Shown here piece by piece: positions 15,476 through 24,817 of a DNA stretch of 43,447 bases (the stretch's first letter is position 1; every line of letters begins with the position of its first letter). The position numbers and the translations under genes are program-made. This DNA is from an uncultured Prevotellaceae bacterium (GTDB lineage: Bacteria > Bacteroidota > Bacteroidia > Bacteroidales > Bacteroidaceae). The notes beneath the pieces are model-generated. The model made no database searches, was not told the origin of the DNA, and saw only the letters and a list, made by a program, of their open reading frames with translations. The stretch is taken from contig ONDS01000020.1 of assembly GCA_900316685.1 (NCBI GenBank), positions 1 through 43,447 on the forward strand, given 5' to 3'.

Positions 15476-17692
15476 TTATAATCGTTTGATAAGCGTGAGA
15501 ACGTTTTGGCCGTCGATGCGGTTGTAATTGATGGAATCCATCATCTTCCTAATGAGATGGATGCCTAAACCGCCTATCGGACGCTCTTCGGTCGATAGGG
15601 TGGTGTCTGCTTCTTCAAAGGTGGTAGGGTCGAACGGAATGCCGTGGTCGGTGATGGTAAACTTCAGGGTTTCGTTGTCTGCATGAGCCTCAATTGTCAC
15701 TTCACCTTTGGTTGCTGAGGGATAGGCGTATTTCATTACATTCACCACGGCTTCTTCCACTGCCAGGTTCATCTGCATCGTTACCTTGGGAGTAAAACCT
15801 AAAGACTCGCATATCTCATCCACAAATATATTGAGTTGAGGAACGATTCGAACATTGCTCGGCAGGGTGAGGGTGCGTTCCAAACGGAAGGTTTCTTGCT
15901 CTTTGGTATAGCGGATGGCCATCATGGTGAGATCGTCACTACGCTCTGCACCGTCTACATATTTGTGTACTGCTGCAAGTATATGGTCTATGAGTGCATT
16001 CGCATTCCTGTCGCTCGAAGTGGTGATGTGATCGACCAAATTGCTCAGCAAACGGCGCTTGCCGAACATCTGATGGGTACTGTCCTCCGCTTCGGTCAAA
16101 CCATCGGTATAGAGGAAGATGGTGCTGCCGGGCTTGATGAATATCTCTTGCTCAGAGTACTTCCAACCTTTATATGTACCCAGGGGAAGGTTGGAGTCGC
16201 AAGGCAACTGTTCTACTTTCTCGCCGATGATGTAGGGGGCTTCGTGCCCGGCATTGCTGTAACGCAGACGACCCGAGGGAAGGTCGAGCACTCCTGCGAA
16301 AAAGGTGACGAACACATCGTTGGGGTTATCCTCCGACAAGGTGTCGCTGATGGCGGAGACAATGCGATGGGGTTTCGACTCATTCGAAATGACATTGCGG
16401 AATAGGGTGCGGGTAATGGCCATTACCAAGGAGGCGGGCACTCCCTTGCCCGACACGTCGCCAATACAGAAAAACAGTTTCTCATCGCGGATATGAAAAT
16501 CGTAGAGGTCGCCGCCAACAGCTTTGGCTGGCGTCAACGTGGCATGCACATCCACATCGTCGCGATCGGGGTAGGGTGGGAAGATCTTGGGCAAAAGGGC
16601 CATTTGGATGCCACTGGCTATCTGTATCTGGTTCTCAAGCTTGCTCTTCTGTATCTGGGCGGCGGCCAAACGGTTGGCACTCAGGAAGGAGCGCCAGATG
16701 ATATAACCCATCAGCGCTAAACCGACCAATAATAGCAAAAAGAGGTTGAAGCCTATTTTGCGAAGGTTGTGGAATATCTCCTTGTCGGGACAGACCACAG
16801 CCATCGACCAACCGGTCTCGCCATGGAGGGGAGCGAAGAACACGTAGTCTTTCTCTCCTTGGGCATTAATCACTGAAGCCTTGCCTTTCCTGCCGCCCAT
16901 CATCTCTCGGTTGATGTAATGGGCGGTGGTGTCTTCCAAACGCGCTGCCACGTCTTGGATGTTTCCGCGCATCACTAAACTCTCTTCAGGGCATACCATC
17001 AATTGACCCGTGCGCGATATGAGCACATTGTAACTCGTTGGATAGATGTGATTGGCATTGAGGGTGTCTGAGAGCCAATCAAGGGAGACATCGGCACCTA
17101 CAAGGCCGACGATGTTGCCTGTGACATCATGGATGGGATGGGTGTACGTACACAACATCATACGTGCTCCCGCCTCATCGTAATAAGGCTCACTCCAAGA
17201 ACCGTGACCCGCGCTGATGCCGTCGATGAACCAATGAGATTCCAAGTAATTATGGTTGGAATTGCCTATCTGCGAAACCTCTATCCTGTTGTTTTCACGT
17301 CTGGCTACATAGGGCTCAAACCACCGACCTTTCTCTGGATAGTAATTGGCGATGAAGGCGGCACCCACTCCCACGATGGTGGGATTGTTCTCTACCAAAC
17401 GACGGGTTTCCACATACAGGGAGTCCGGCTGACGAAGTCGTTTCTCTACAGCCCAGACAAGGTTGCCTACTGCTGTCTCTACGGCAATCATCACCTTTTG
17501 AATCTCAAGGTTCTTCACACGCAACTCAGTCTCGGCACGGTGCTGCACTTCTTCCTTGATCTCTTCACGGGCATACCAATATTGTATGCCGGCGGTCAAC
17601 TCTACAAGCACGGCGGCGGTCACTATCAACGCTACGCTCGATTTCGAACGCAACGTCTCAGGCCATAGTTTTCGTAATAAGCTGAACTTCAT
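15476..17692 (-). CDS. Cache sensor - SpoIIE phosphatase - HATPase fusion
   Basis: A 738-residue inner-membrane signalling protein. Domains in order: a transmembrane helix (about 20-40); an extracytoplasmic Cache-like sensor (about 45-310, with VGVGAAFIANYYPEKGRWFEPY and MLCTYTHPIHDVTGNIVGLV); a second helix (FNLFLLLLVGLALMGYIIW); a PP2C/SpoIIE phosphatase (about 370-590, with GGDLYDF, GDVSGKGVPASL, YTDGLTEAED and SDDLTMMAIRY); and a C-terminal RsbW-like HATPase with VEEAVVNVMKYAY, DHGIPFD and GGLGIHLI boxes. One chain could therefore both dephosphorylate and phosphorylate the STAS protein encoded next. It is first in the operon with a near-consensus promoter. The ligand is unknown. Confidence 0.93.
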   Translation of the reverse strand: MKFSLLRKLWPETLRSKSSVALIVTAAVLVELTAGIQYWYAREEIKEEVQHRAETELRVKNLEIQKVMIAVETAVGNLVWAVEKRLRQPDSLYVETRRLVENNPTIVGVGAAFIANYYPEKGRWFEPYVARRENNRIEVSQIGNSNHNYLESHWFIDGISAGHGSWSEPYYDEAGARMMLCTYTHPIHDVTGNIVGLVGADVSLDWLSDTLNANHIYPTSYNVLISRTGQLMVCPEESLVMRGNIQDVAARLEDTTAHYINREMMGGRKGKASVINAQGEKDYVFFAPLHGETGWSMAVVCPDKEIFHNLRKIGFNLFLLLLVGLALMGYIIWRSFLSANRLAAAQIQKSKLENQIQIASGIQMALLPKIFPPYPDRDDVDVHATLTPAKAVGGDLYDFHIRDEKLFFCIGDVSGKGVPASLVMAITRTLFRNVISNESKPHRIVSAISDTLSEDNPNDVFVTFFAGVLDLPSGRLRYSNAGHEAPYIIGEKVEQLPCDSNLPLGTYKGWKYSEQEIFIKPGSTIFLYTDGLTEAEDSTHQMFGKRRLLSNLVDHITTSSDRNANALIDHILAAVHKYVDGAERSDDLTMMAIRYTKEQETFRLERTLTLPSNVRIVPQLNIFVDEICESLGFTPKVTMQMNLAVEEAVVNVMKYAYPSATKGEVTIEAHADNETLKFTITDHGIPFDPTTFEEADTTLSTEERPIGGLGIHLIRKMMDSINYNRIDGQNVLTLIKRL

Positions 17693-17740
17693 AGGCAGTG
17701 GTTATGGATAGTAGTCGCTCTCCAATGCAATTATCTTATG

Positions 17741-17770
17741 CAAAGATAATGCAAATCGAGGGGAGAACAA
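17741..17770 (-). promoter_or_regulatory. Promoter of the Cache-SpoIIE operon
   Basis: On the minus strand TTG (17768-17770), a 19-base spacer and TATCTTTG (17741-17748) make an ideal Bacteroidetes promoter. It lies about 50 bases upstream of the ATG at 17692, in the gap after fbp. Confidence 0.85.
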
Positions 17771-17821
17771 AATTTATTGCGATTTTTATTCACTTCAAGG
17801 CTAATCCTGACCCTTTTACGG

Positions 17822-19822
17822 TCACGGACGGTTGCTCTTCATCTCGCGTTCTTTGATGAGACCATGGCGGTAAGCATAAAGAAGGGCCTGCAAATCGCTG
17901 ATCTGTTGCCTGATCTCTTTGCCCTTGTCGGTATCGGCAACCAACATGCGGTGCGACGACATCTCGATAATCTGCGTCGTACTCTTGATGTCGGTACCAC
18001 GCGCCACAGCATCACGTGAACTGGTAAACGGCTCATGCTGAACCAATTGGAAACCGCGACTGTGGTAAACCAGGGTGTAACCGGCGATACCGGTTTCCTT
18101 GTGATAGGCTTGCGAAAAACCACCATCGATGACCATCAACTTGCCGTTGGCCTTGATGGGGTTCTCGCCGGTCTTCACATGCACGGGAACATGACCGTTG
18201 ATGATATGGCGGTTGGGACCCTCCAGTCCGAACGAATCCATGATACGGTCGCAGATGGCTTCGTCGTTGCGCAAACGATAGTAATGGCCTTTCTCTTCCA
18301 CGTGGGTCTCCTTCTCCTTGATGAAATAACGCTCAAAGGTGGCCATCTTGGATTTGTCGAATAGCGGGGAGTCCTTGCCGCACCAGAGATAGAGGAAATA
18401 GTCCTTGGCGTATTCGCGCTCTTGGGGGATGGTGTCCGACTGGAAGGCGGAACGGATGAGCATGCCGATGCAGTGTAAGAGGTCTTTGCCGCTGACTTGC
18501 TTGTCGCCGAAGAAACGGACTTCACGCAGCGAACCGTCGGCATTCAAGGGTACGGAGGCGTGGAATAGCAGGTTGTTGTTGTATACCGCATACATACAGC
18601 CGTGCTGCAAAAGCAAACGGATATGGCGCTGCAACTTCTCGCTCACACGGAAGGAGTGATGCAATTTGCTCATTAGTGCCTGCTCTCCTTCTGTCAGGGC
18701 TTCGGGGGCATTGGGGTCGATGGTGGGGAAATGGCAGGAGGTCAGATCGTATGTGTTGCCTCCCAAATCTATGGTTCCGCTCTCGTAGTCGATATGGGTC
18801 AGCAAACGACGCTCGTCCATCGACCATTCGGGGTGCTTGGCAAATAACTGGCTTTCGGTCTTGAACTGCAACACGGAGATGGCTTTGTGCATCTGGGCGG
18901 TCAGCCGGCGGTATTTCTCGTCCATCATGCTCTCTCCAAACTCTCTGGGCTGGAATTCGCTACAGGGGTCGTCGCCGTAAGTGTCCATGGCGAAAGTGGC
19001 CAAAGGCATGAGATTGATACCGTAGCCTTCTTCCAACGTCTCTAAGTTGGCATAACGCAGACATAGGCGTATCACATTGCAGATGCAGGCATCGTTGCCG
19101 ACGGCGGCACCCATCCATAGAATGTCGTGGTTGCCCCATTGGATGTCCCAACTATGGTATTTCTCCATCGTGTCGAGAATGAGATGGGCTCCAGGACCAC
19201 GGTCGAAGATATCGCCGAGGATATGTAATTGGTCGATGGCGAGACGATGGATGACATTGGCGATGGCGATGATGAAATCGTCGGCACGCCCGGTGGAGAT
19301 GATGGTGTCGGTGATGGCGTTCACATAGGCGGTCTTGTTGGCATCGTCGGTGCGCTCGTGCAACAACTCCTGGATTATGTAGCTGAAGTCGGCGGGAAGC
19401 GATTTGCGCACCTTGGAACGGGTGTATTTGCTGGATACATCACGGCATACTCGTACCAGGTGGTGTATGGTGATGTGGTACCAGTCGTCCAACTCCGACT
19501 CGCTCGATTTCACAAGGCCGAGCTTTTTCTCCGGGTAATAGATGAGGGTGCACAGCTCGCGTTTCTCCGATTCGCGCATCTCATTGCCGAATAATTCGTT
19601 CACCTTGCGCTTGATGTTGCCCGAGGCATTGCGAAGCACATGCTGGAAGGCTTCATATTCGCCATGAAGGTCGGCCAGGAAATGTTCCGTTCCTTTGGGC
19701 AGGTTCAGGATGGCTTGCAGATTGATAATCTCAGTGCTCGCTTCGGCCACGGTGGGAAACGAGTGGGAGAGCAATTCTAAATAACGCGGGTCGGCCGTAC
19801 TTTCGTGAATAGTCGTTGTCAT
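17822..19822 (-). CDS. fbp: Fructose-1,6-bisphosphatase class III
   Basis: A 666-residue cytosolic gluconeogenic enzyme that hydrolyses fructose 1,6-bisphosphate to fructose 6-phosphate. It belongs to the class III family first known from Firmicutes and common in Bacteroidetes, which has a metallophosphatase fold. Visible metal-site motifs are ADLHGEYEAF (about 52-61), HILGDIFDRGPGAH, WGNHDILWMG and NGHVPVHVKTGENPIKANGK. Length fits the family (about 650). It lies 26 bases after the glycosyltransferase-like gene, probably as the last gene of that run. The next promoter, for the signalling operon, lies beyond it. Confidence 0.96.
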   Translation of the reverse strand: MTTTIHESTADPRYLELLSHSFPTVAEASTEIINLQAILNLPKGTEHFLADLHGEYEAFQHVLRNASGNIKRKVNELFGNEMRESEKRELCTLIYYPEKKLGLVKSSESELDDWYHITIHHLVRVCRDVSSKYTRSKVRKSLPADFSYIIQELLHERTDDANKTAYVNAITDTIISTGRADDFIIAIANVIHRLAIDQLHILGDIFDRGPGAHLILDTMEKYHSWDIQWGNHDILWMGAAVGNDACICNVIRLCLRYANLETLEEGYGINLMPLATFAMDTYGDDPCSEFQPREFGESMMDEKYRRLTAQMHKAISVLQFKTESQLFAKHPEWSMDERRLLTHIDYESGTIDLGGNTYDLTSCHFPTIDPNAPEALTEGEQALMSKLHHSFRVSEKLQRHIRLLLQHGCMYAVYNNNLLFHASVPLNADGSLREVRFFGDKQVSGKDLLHCIGMLIRSAFQSDTIPQEREYAKDYFLYLWCGKDSPLFDKSKMATFERYFIKEKETHVEEKGHYYRLRNDEAICDRIMDSFGLEGPNRHIINGHVPVHVKTGENPIKANGKLMVIDGGFSQAYHKETGIAGYTLVYHSRGFQLVQHEPFTSSRDAVARGTDIKSTTQIIEMSSHRMLVADTDKGKEIRQQISDLQALLYAYRHGLIKEREMKSNRP

Positions 19823-19848
19823 AGGTCAGGTATAGGGTTATAGGTTGG

Positions 19849-21072
19849 TTACTCCTGGGTGATAAGTGCTTTACGGATGGTTTCGGTACCGATATCATCC
19901 AATGGCTCTACTACCATGTAGCCTTCTTCCAAATACAATACTTCATGAAGGATTTGCATCATACGACGGGCAAATCGGTGGATGCTCAATTCCTCAAGGA
20001 AATCGGATAGACGGTTTTCGTCAATATCGGCAGCACGCACCATGCGGTAGAAATCGCATATATGGCGCATCGATAGGTCGCTCTCCTTGATGTGGTGGCG
20101 AAGGTTGAGCAACATGATACATAAGCGGCGCATGTCTTGCTCCGACGACTTGATCTTGTTGTCCAAGATGGCGGACAAACGCTTGCTATGGTCTAATAAT
20201 TCGACATCGCTGAGTGCATCGCCGTTCTTGGGCTCTTTCCAAGCGTACCGAGCCACATCTTCTTCTATGGTCGAGGGGATGGGCAACTGCATACGTTCCA
20301 AGGCCTTACGTAAATGGGATTCCACGTGATGGTCACGGCCCAGGATGAAGAACTTGCGCCAAGTGGGTGGCGTGAGCTCGCGCAGGTTGAGAATAGCCTG
20401 AGGAGTCAATACCTTATGACTGCCTATGGGGGTATTGGCGGTGCGCAGAAGGGCACAGAAATTGGCCTTGTCGCGCTGGGTGAAGGTCTCGTAGATGTCG
20501 GTATGGATGATTTTTCGATACCATTCGAGATAGGCTTCAGAGGGGGAGACCTCGCCCGACAATACATCTCCCGTCATGACGATATCCAGGCGTTTGTTCC
20601 AACCTAAACGCGACAGTTGGCGGTATTCGGATTCATTCTTGGCTTCGACACCTCGCATGCCATGCAGCATCCTACGCTGGTAGAGAAGGATGCGGGGGAA
20701 ACGCTGTTGCCAGAACCTGTCGTCCAACACTTTCTTGTCCATCATACCATGGGGGGAGAACACCACACGGAAACCGCGGTTCTTGCTCCAAAGGTATATA
20801 CGGTAGGCAAAATGGCTCCATGCTCCATGGATATGCACGAAATCGGGCATCTCTTCATACAGTACCGACACAAAACGGCGCTCATACGACATGCCTATGC
20901 GGGCGGTCTGGGGATTGAGCACGATGAGGTCGGCGTCACGACGGACGGGCACTCCTCGGTAATACACCATCAAGACCTGCTCCAACTGTTCGTCGGAAAC
21001 ATGGGTGGCACGCAACTCCTTGAGGAGCGGTGCCGTGGCGGGGGTGATGGTGATGAAATGCAATATCTTCAT
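19849..21072 (-). CDS. Glycosyltransferase-like protein with an unusual helical C-terminal half
   Basis: A 407-residue protein without signal peptide. Residues about 1-195 resemble the N-terminal Rossmann domain of family 4 glycosyltransferases: MKILHFITITPATAPLLKEL, MPDFVHIHGAWSHFAYRIY, RVVFSPHGMMDKKVLD and GVEAKNESEYRQLSRLGW. The second half lacks the GT4 donor-binding domain and its E-x7-E motif. It is instead a charged, largely helical region with a possible DHHVESHLRKALERM segment. It follows the GT2 gene by 11 bases, so both may act on the same glycan. Enzymatic activity is uncertain. It could be a partner subunit or a remodelled transferase. Confidence 0.65.
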   Translation of the reverse strand: MKILHFITITPATAPLLKELRATHVSDEQLEQVLMVYYRGVPVRRDADLIVLNPQTARIGMSYERRFVSVLYEEMPDFVHIHGAWSHFAYRIYLWSKNRGFRVVFSPHGMMDKKVLDDRFWQQRFPRILLYQRRMLHGMRGVEAKNESEYRQLSRLGWNKRLDIVMTGDVLSGEVSPSEAYLEWYRKIIHTDIYETFTQRDKANFCALLRTANTPIGSHKVLTPQAILNLRELTPPTWRKFFILGRDHHVESHLRKALERMQLPIPSTIEEDVARYAWKEPKNGDALSDVELLDHSKRLSAILDNKIKSSEQDMRRLCIMLLNLRHHIKESDLSMRHICDFYRMVRAADIDENRLSDFLEELSIHRFARRMMQILHEVLYLEEGYMVVEPLDDIGTETIRKALITQE

Positions 21073-21083
21073 GGTGGATGTTC

Positions 21084-22244
21084 TCAGACTTTATGGCTGA
21101 TGAAATCAAATTTGTCGGCATATTCATAACGCAGACGCGTGCGCATACTACGCCACAACATGCTCCATTCGTAAACCACTCCTTGCAGAGGCTTCACGTT
21201 CACACCGTATTCCCGGAAGGCTGACCGGTATTCTTGGCGACGGATGAGGATGTTCAGGAAAAGACTGACGATACTCACTCCCAACAGTATGTAGTCGGAA
21301 CGGAGAATGGAATAGACCAAACCGCATAATACCAATAGCAGGAAGGTATGTAGCAGGAAATGGTCCACATTATATAATATGCGATGGCGGAAACTCCTCG
21401 ACAGGTGATCTCGTATTTCCTGGTAGAAGATGTGGACATTCTGCCATCCTTTCTCCGTGGGCACGTCTTCTTCCATCCACGACTCGTAGGGCAGCGATAT
21501 CCCGGTATTGTGAGTGTCGGCGTATTTGTTCACCAGAAAATCGTATTCGCCGATGGTGTACTTCAGGTCGCCCTGATAGCCGTTGCCTTTCATGAACATC
21601 GATTTCCTGAACAGTAGCAATGGGCAGTTGGTGCGATAGGGGATGTGTCGGATGCTCTCCCTGAAGAGATACATGGTGGTGTAAAAACGCTCGAAATGGT
21701 AATATGACGGTGCATCGGCACCATATCTGACATAACCCAACACCATCGAACGCTCAGCGGTGCATTCACGGGCTAACGACTGCAACCATCGCTGGCTGAT
21801 GGGTTTGCAGGAGGCATCGCACAGGAGTATCCAATCGTTCGTCGAGGCCTTCACACCTAAGGTAATGGCCAACTTGCGATGGCTCATATAACGCGTGGTG
21901 GAGGGTATGAAGGTGGTGTGCAGGTTGTCATGGCTGCGATAGCGCTTGAGTACATCGTCGATACCGGAATCGGTGAGCGACGACACAACGATGATGTCAT
22001 AACCGGCTGGGTAGTCCTGGGTGAGAAACAAGGGCAGGTGCTCATCCAGCTGGCGCGAGTTGCCCTGCGGGGTCAACACGATGGTTATCCTGGGCATATC
22101 GGCGGCATCGGGAGCGGTTGACCCTGATGCTTCTTCCTCAAAGGGTAGGGACGGACGACGACGGATGGCGCTGAACAACGGGGTGATCAGCGACAACAGC
22201 AGTAAAAGACTGCTTGCTATGAGGGTCGTCAACGTCAGCGACAT
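21084..22244 (-). CDS. Membrane-anchored family 2 glycosyltransferase
   Basis: I use ATG 22242-22244 (MSLTLTTLIASSLLLLL), which overlaps the lysA stop in TGATG. An upstream start at 22295 would lie within lysA. The 386 residues have an N-terminal membrane helix, then a GT-A domain (RITIVLTPQGNSRQLDEHLP, YDIIVVSSLTDSGIDDVLKR, DWILLCDASCKPISQRWL). The usual DxD appears as DAS. Two C-terminal hydrophobic segments follow (FLLHTFLLLVLCGLVYSI and ILLGVSIVSLFLNILI). It probably adds sugar to an envelope glycan on the cytoplasmic face. The acceptor is unknown. Coupling to lysA suggests cell-wall or envelope demand, but this is inference. Confidence 0.85.
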   Translation of the reverse strand: MSLTLTTLIASSLLLLLSLITPLFSAIRRRPSLPFEEEASGSTAPDAADMPRITIVLTPQGNSRQLDEHLPLFLTQDYPAGYDIIVVSSLTDSGIDDVLKRYRSHDNLHTTFIPSTTRYMSHRKLAITLGVKASTNDWILLCDASCKPISQRWLQSLARECTAERSMVLGYVRYGADAPSYYHFERFYTTMYLFRESIRHIPYRTNCPLLLFRKSMFMKGNGYQGDLKYTIGEYDFLVNKYADTHNTGISLPYESWMEEDVPTEKGWQNVHIFYQEIRDHLSRSFRHRILYNVDHFLLHTFLLLVLCGLVYSILRSDYILLGVSIVSLFLNILIRRQEYRSAFREYGVNVKPLQGVVYEWSMLWRSMRTRLRYEYADKFDFISHKV

Positions 22245-23401
22245 CAGAATTCTTCTTTGATATAGCCCGGGGGCAACGGGCGGCAGTTGTAACACGAGGC
22301 CATGATCTCACCATAGGCTCCGGCACTGCGCAGGGCTATGAGGTCGCCTCGGTGGGTGGCGTTGAGGTCGATGGATTTGCCGAAGACATCGCTCGATTCG
22401 CATATCGGACCGACGATGTCGTAGGTCTCCTTGTCTTCCTCGCTACTCAGGTTCTCTATCTTGTGATAGGCTTGGTACAGGGCGGGACGTATCAAGTCGG
22501 TCATGCCGGCATCCACGATCACGAACTTCTTCACGGCGCCTTGCTTGACATACAAGCAGCGGGTAATCAGACTGCCGCATTGGGCCACGACGGCTCGACC
22601 CAGCTCGAAATGCAACTGCTGCCCAGGGCGCAGCTGCAGGTGGCGGGCATAGGTGTCGAAATAGGACTTGAAATCGGGTATGGGCACACGATTGGGATGA
22701 TCGTAGTCTATACCCAGACCGCCGCCTACATTGATATGCTCCACTGGGATGTGGCGTAAGTCCAATTCGCGCTGCAAATCGTTGATGCGATTGCAGAGGG
22801 CGGCGAAATCACCCATGTTTAGTATCTGGGAGCCGATATGGAAATGCAAACCGATGAATCGCACGTTCGGCATTGCCTGGGCTTGTTCGATGGCGCTTAT
22901 CATGTCGCGCATGGCTATGCCGAATTTGTTCTCCGCCAAACCGGTGGTGATATTGCTGTGGGTGTGGGCTCCCACATCCGGGTTGATGCGGAAGGCAATA
23001 GGGGCGATCTTGCCCACGGCGTGAGCACGCTCGTTGATGACTTCCAATTCGGCCACACTCTCAACATTGAAACAGAAGATGCCTTTCTGCAAACCCAAGT
23101 CGATCTCCCAGTCACTCTTACCCACGCCGGCATACACGATCTTGCGGGGGGAGAATCCGCTGCCTATCGAGGCGCGGATCTCACCGCCACTCACACAATC
23201 GGCTCCCAAACCTGCCTGGCAGATCACATTGAGCAACTTGGGGTTGGCGTTGGCTTTCACGGCATAGTGAACGACGAAACCGTCATGCCGACGCGTCTCA
23301 TCGTTGATGGCTCGTAGGGTGCTGCGGAGCAGGTCGGTGTCGTAATAGTAAAAAGGGGTCGTTAAGCCCGAAAAACCTCCAAGGGGAAATGTTCCTTTCA
23401 T
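22244..23401 (-). CDS. lysA: Diaminopimelate decarboxylase
   Basis: LysA converts meso-diaminopimelate to lysine with pyridoxal phosphate. The 385-residue protein shows FVVHYAVKANANPKLL with the PLP lysine (about residue 49), FIGLHFHIGSQILN, HINVGGGLGIDYDHPN, LHFELGRAVVAQCG and the active-site GPICESSDVFG near the C-terminus. This is a fold-type III decarboxylase of normal length. It starts 17 bases after lysC, giving the first and last enzymes of the diaminopimelate/lysine branch in one unit. Its stop overlaps the next start. Confidence 0.97.
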   Translation of the reverse strand: MKGTFPLGGFSGLTTPFYYYDTDLLRSTLRAINDETRRHDGFVVHYAVKANANPKLLNVICQAGLGADCVSGGEIRASIGSGFSPRKIVYAGVGKSDWEIDLGLQKGIFCFNVESVAELEVINERAHAVGKIAPIAFRINPDVGAHTHSNITTGLAENKFGIAMRDMISAIEQAQAMPNVRFIGLHFHIGSQILNMGDFAALCNRINDLQRELDLRHIPVEHINVGGGLGIDYDHPNRVPIPDFKSYFDTYARHLQLRPGQQLHFELGRAVVAQCGSLITRCLYVKQGAVKKFVIVDAGMTDLIRPALYQAYHKIENLSSEEDKETYDIVGPICESSDVFGKSIDLNATHRGDLIALRSAGAYGEIMASCYNCRPLPPGYIKEEF

Positions 23402-23418
23402 CGCTATGGGGGCCTTGG

Positions 23419-24735
23419 TTATCCGAACAACTTGTCGCTAAGGTTCTGCAACGCACGTTTCTTGTCCACTTCCTTGATAAGGAACGAGATGTTGTAGTTC
23501 GAACCTCCATAGGATATCATACGGACGGGGATATCTTTCATTGCTTCGGTGGCCAAGGTCTCAAACCCGAGGTTGCTCCAGTCGAGGTCTCCGACGACGC
23601 AGATGATGCACATATTGGTGTCGACGGTCACGGTGCCGTATTTCTTCAGCTCGTTCACTATGTCGCTTAGGTGCGAGCCGTTGTCGATGCTTACCGACAC
23701 GCCTACCTCGGAGGTACACACCATGTCGATGGGGGTCTGGAAACTCTCGAATATCTCGAATACCTTGCGAAGGAAACCCGTGGCCAGCAACATTCGCGAA
23801 CTCTTGATCTTCACGGCGATGATATTGTCCTTGGCTGCTACAGCCTTGATGTGGCCACGCATCACTACATTGTCGATGATGGTGCCTTCGGCATCGGGAT
23901 CCATGGTGTTCAGCAGACGAACGGGGATGCCGGCATACTTGGCGGGCTGGATACAGGTGGGGTGCAGGATCTTCGCGCCGAAATAGGCCAACTCGGCGGC
24001 TTCCTCGAAATTCAACTGATGCACAGCCTCGGTGTGGTCTACCACACGGGGGTCGTTGTTGTGCATGCCGTCGATGTCGGTCCATATCTGTATCTCGTCG
24101 GCTTCCAGGGCGGCTCCTACCAACGAGGCGGTGTAATCGCTCCCGCCGCGCTGAAGATTGTCAACCTCGCCGTAGGCGTTACGGCAGATGAAACCTTGGG
24201 TGATGTATACTTGGTGGCCGGGGTGTTGAGCCATCTGGTCCTGCAACTTCTCCTTGATGTATTGGGTGTCGGGCTCGCCGTTCTTGTCGGTGCGCATGAA
24301 ATCCAAGGCATTCAGAAGAATGGCGTCCACACCTTGCTCCTGCAAGTAGTTCACCATCATGTTGGTGCTCATAACTTCGCCTTGTGCCACGATGCTCTTC
24401 TCTTCAAAGCTGGTGAACAAGTCCTTCGTAAATGTGCGCAAGTAATCGAATTCTTCGCCGAGGAACTGACGGGTCTTCTCCTTCCATTCCGCCGAGGAAT
24501 AGAGTTCTTCCACATGACCGAGGTATTTCTTCTCCGTGGCGTTGATCACGTCGTTGGCCCCGTCGGGGTTCTTCTTGTAGAGATAATCGGATATGTCTAC
24601 CAACGAATTGGTTGTGCCCGACATGGCTGACAATACGACAAATGTGGGCTCTCCCGAACGTGTCATCAGTGTGGCTACATGCTTCATCCGCTCCGGGCTG
24701 CCTACGGATGTGCCGCCAAATTTCATTACTATCAT
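23419..24735 (-). CDS. lysC: Aspartate kinase
   Basis: LysC phosphorylates aspartate, the entry to lysine, threonine, methionine and diaminopimelate synthesis. MIVMKFGGTSVGSPERMKHV is the N-terminal kinase signature. GGSDYTASLVGAALEADEIQ and WTDIDGMHNNDPRVV form the aspartate-binding region, and two ACT domains (about 300-438) suggest feedback control. I start at ATG 24735 (438 residues). The frame runs to 24789, but the added residues show no family resemblance. It is monofunctional, with no homoserine dehydrogenase fused. It lies downstream of ftsE across a five-unit heptamer array. Confidence 0.95.
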   Translation of the reverse strand: MIVMKFGGTSVGSPERMKHVATLMTRSGEPTFVVLSAMSGTTNSLVDISDYLYKKNPDGANDVINATEKKYLGHVEELYSSAEWKEKTRQFLGEEFDYLRTFTKDLFTSFEEKSIVAQGEVMSTNMMVNYLQEQGVDAILLNALDFMRTDKNGEPDTQYIKEKLQDQMAQHPGHQVYITQGFICRNAYGEVDNLQRGGSDYTASLVGAALEADEIQIWTDIDGMHNNDPRVVDHTEAVHQLNFEEAAELAYFGAKILHPTCIQPAKYAGIPVRLLNTMDPDAEGTIIDNVVMRGHIKAVAAKDNIIAVKIKSSRMLLATGFLRKVFEIFESFQTPIDMVCTSEVGVSVSIDNGSHLSDIVNELKKYGTVTVDTNMCIICVVGDLDWSNLGFETLATEAMKDIPVRMISYGGSNYNISFLIKEVDKKRALQNLSDKLFG

Positions 24736-24782
24736 AACGTCAATATTTTTTCTAAACTGATAATTCTTTAACAAACGTCCAA

Positions 24783-24817
24783 CCTTCAACCATCAACGTT
24801 CAATGTTCAACCTTCAC
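24783..24817 (-). repeat. Five-unit heptamer array containing the ftsE stop codon
   Basis: Plus strand units are CCTTCAA, CCATCAA, CGTTCAA, TGTTCAA and CCTTCAC. On the coding strand each gives TGA. The ftsE stop (24807-24809) is one of these TGA triplets, so the end of the FtsE frame is written in repeat sequence. Confidence 0.85.

Noticed and set aside
17808-17824. A TGACC/GGTCA hairpin at the fbp stop as a terminator
   Set aside because: The stem is five bases with no following T run on the minus strand, too weak to call.
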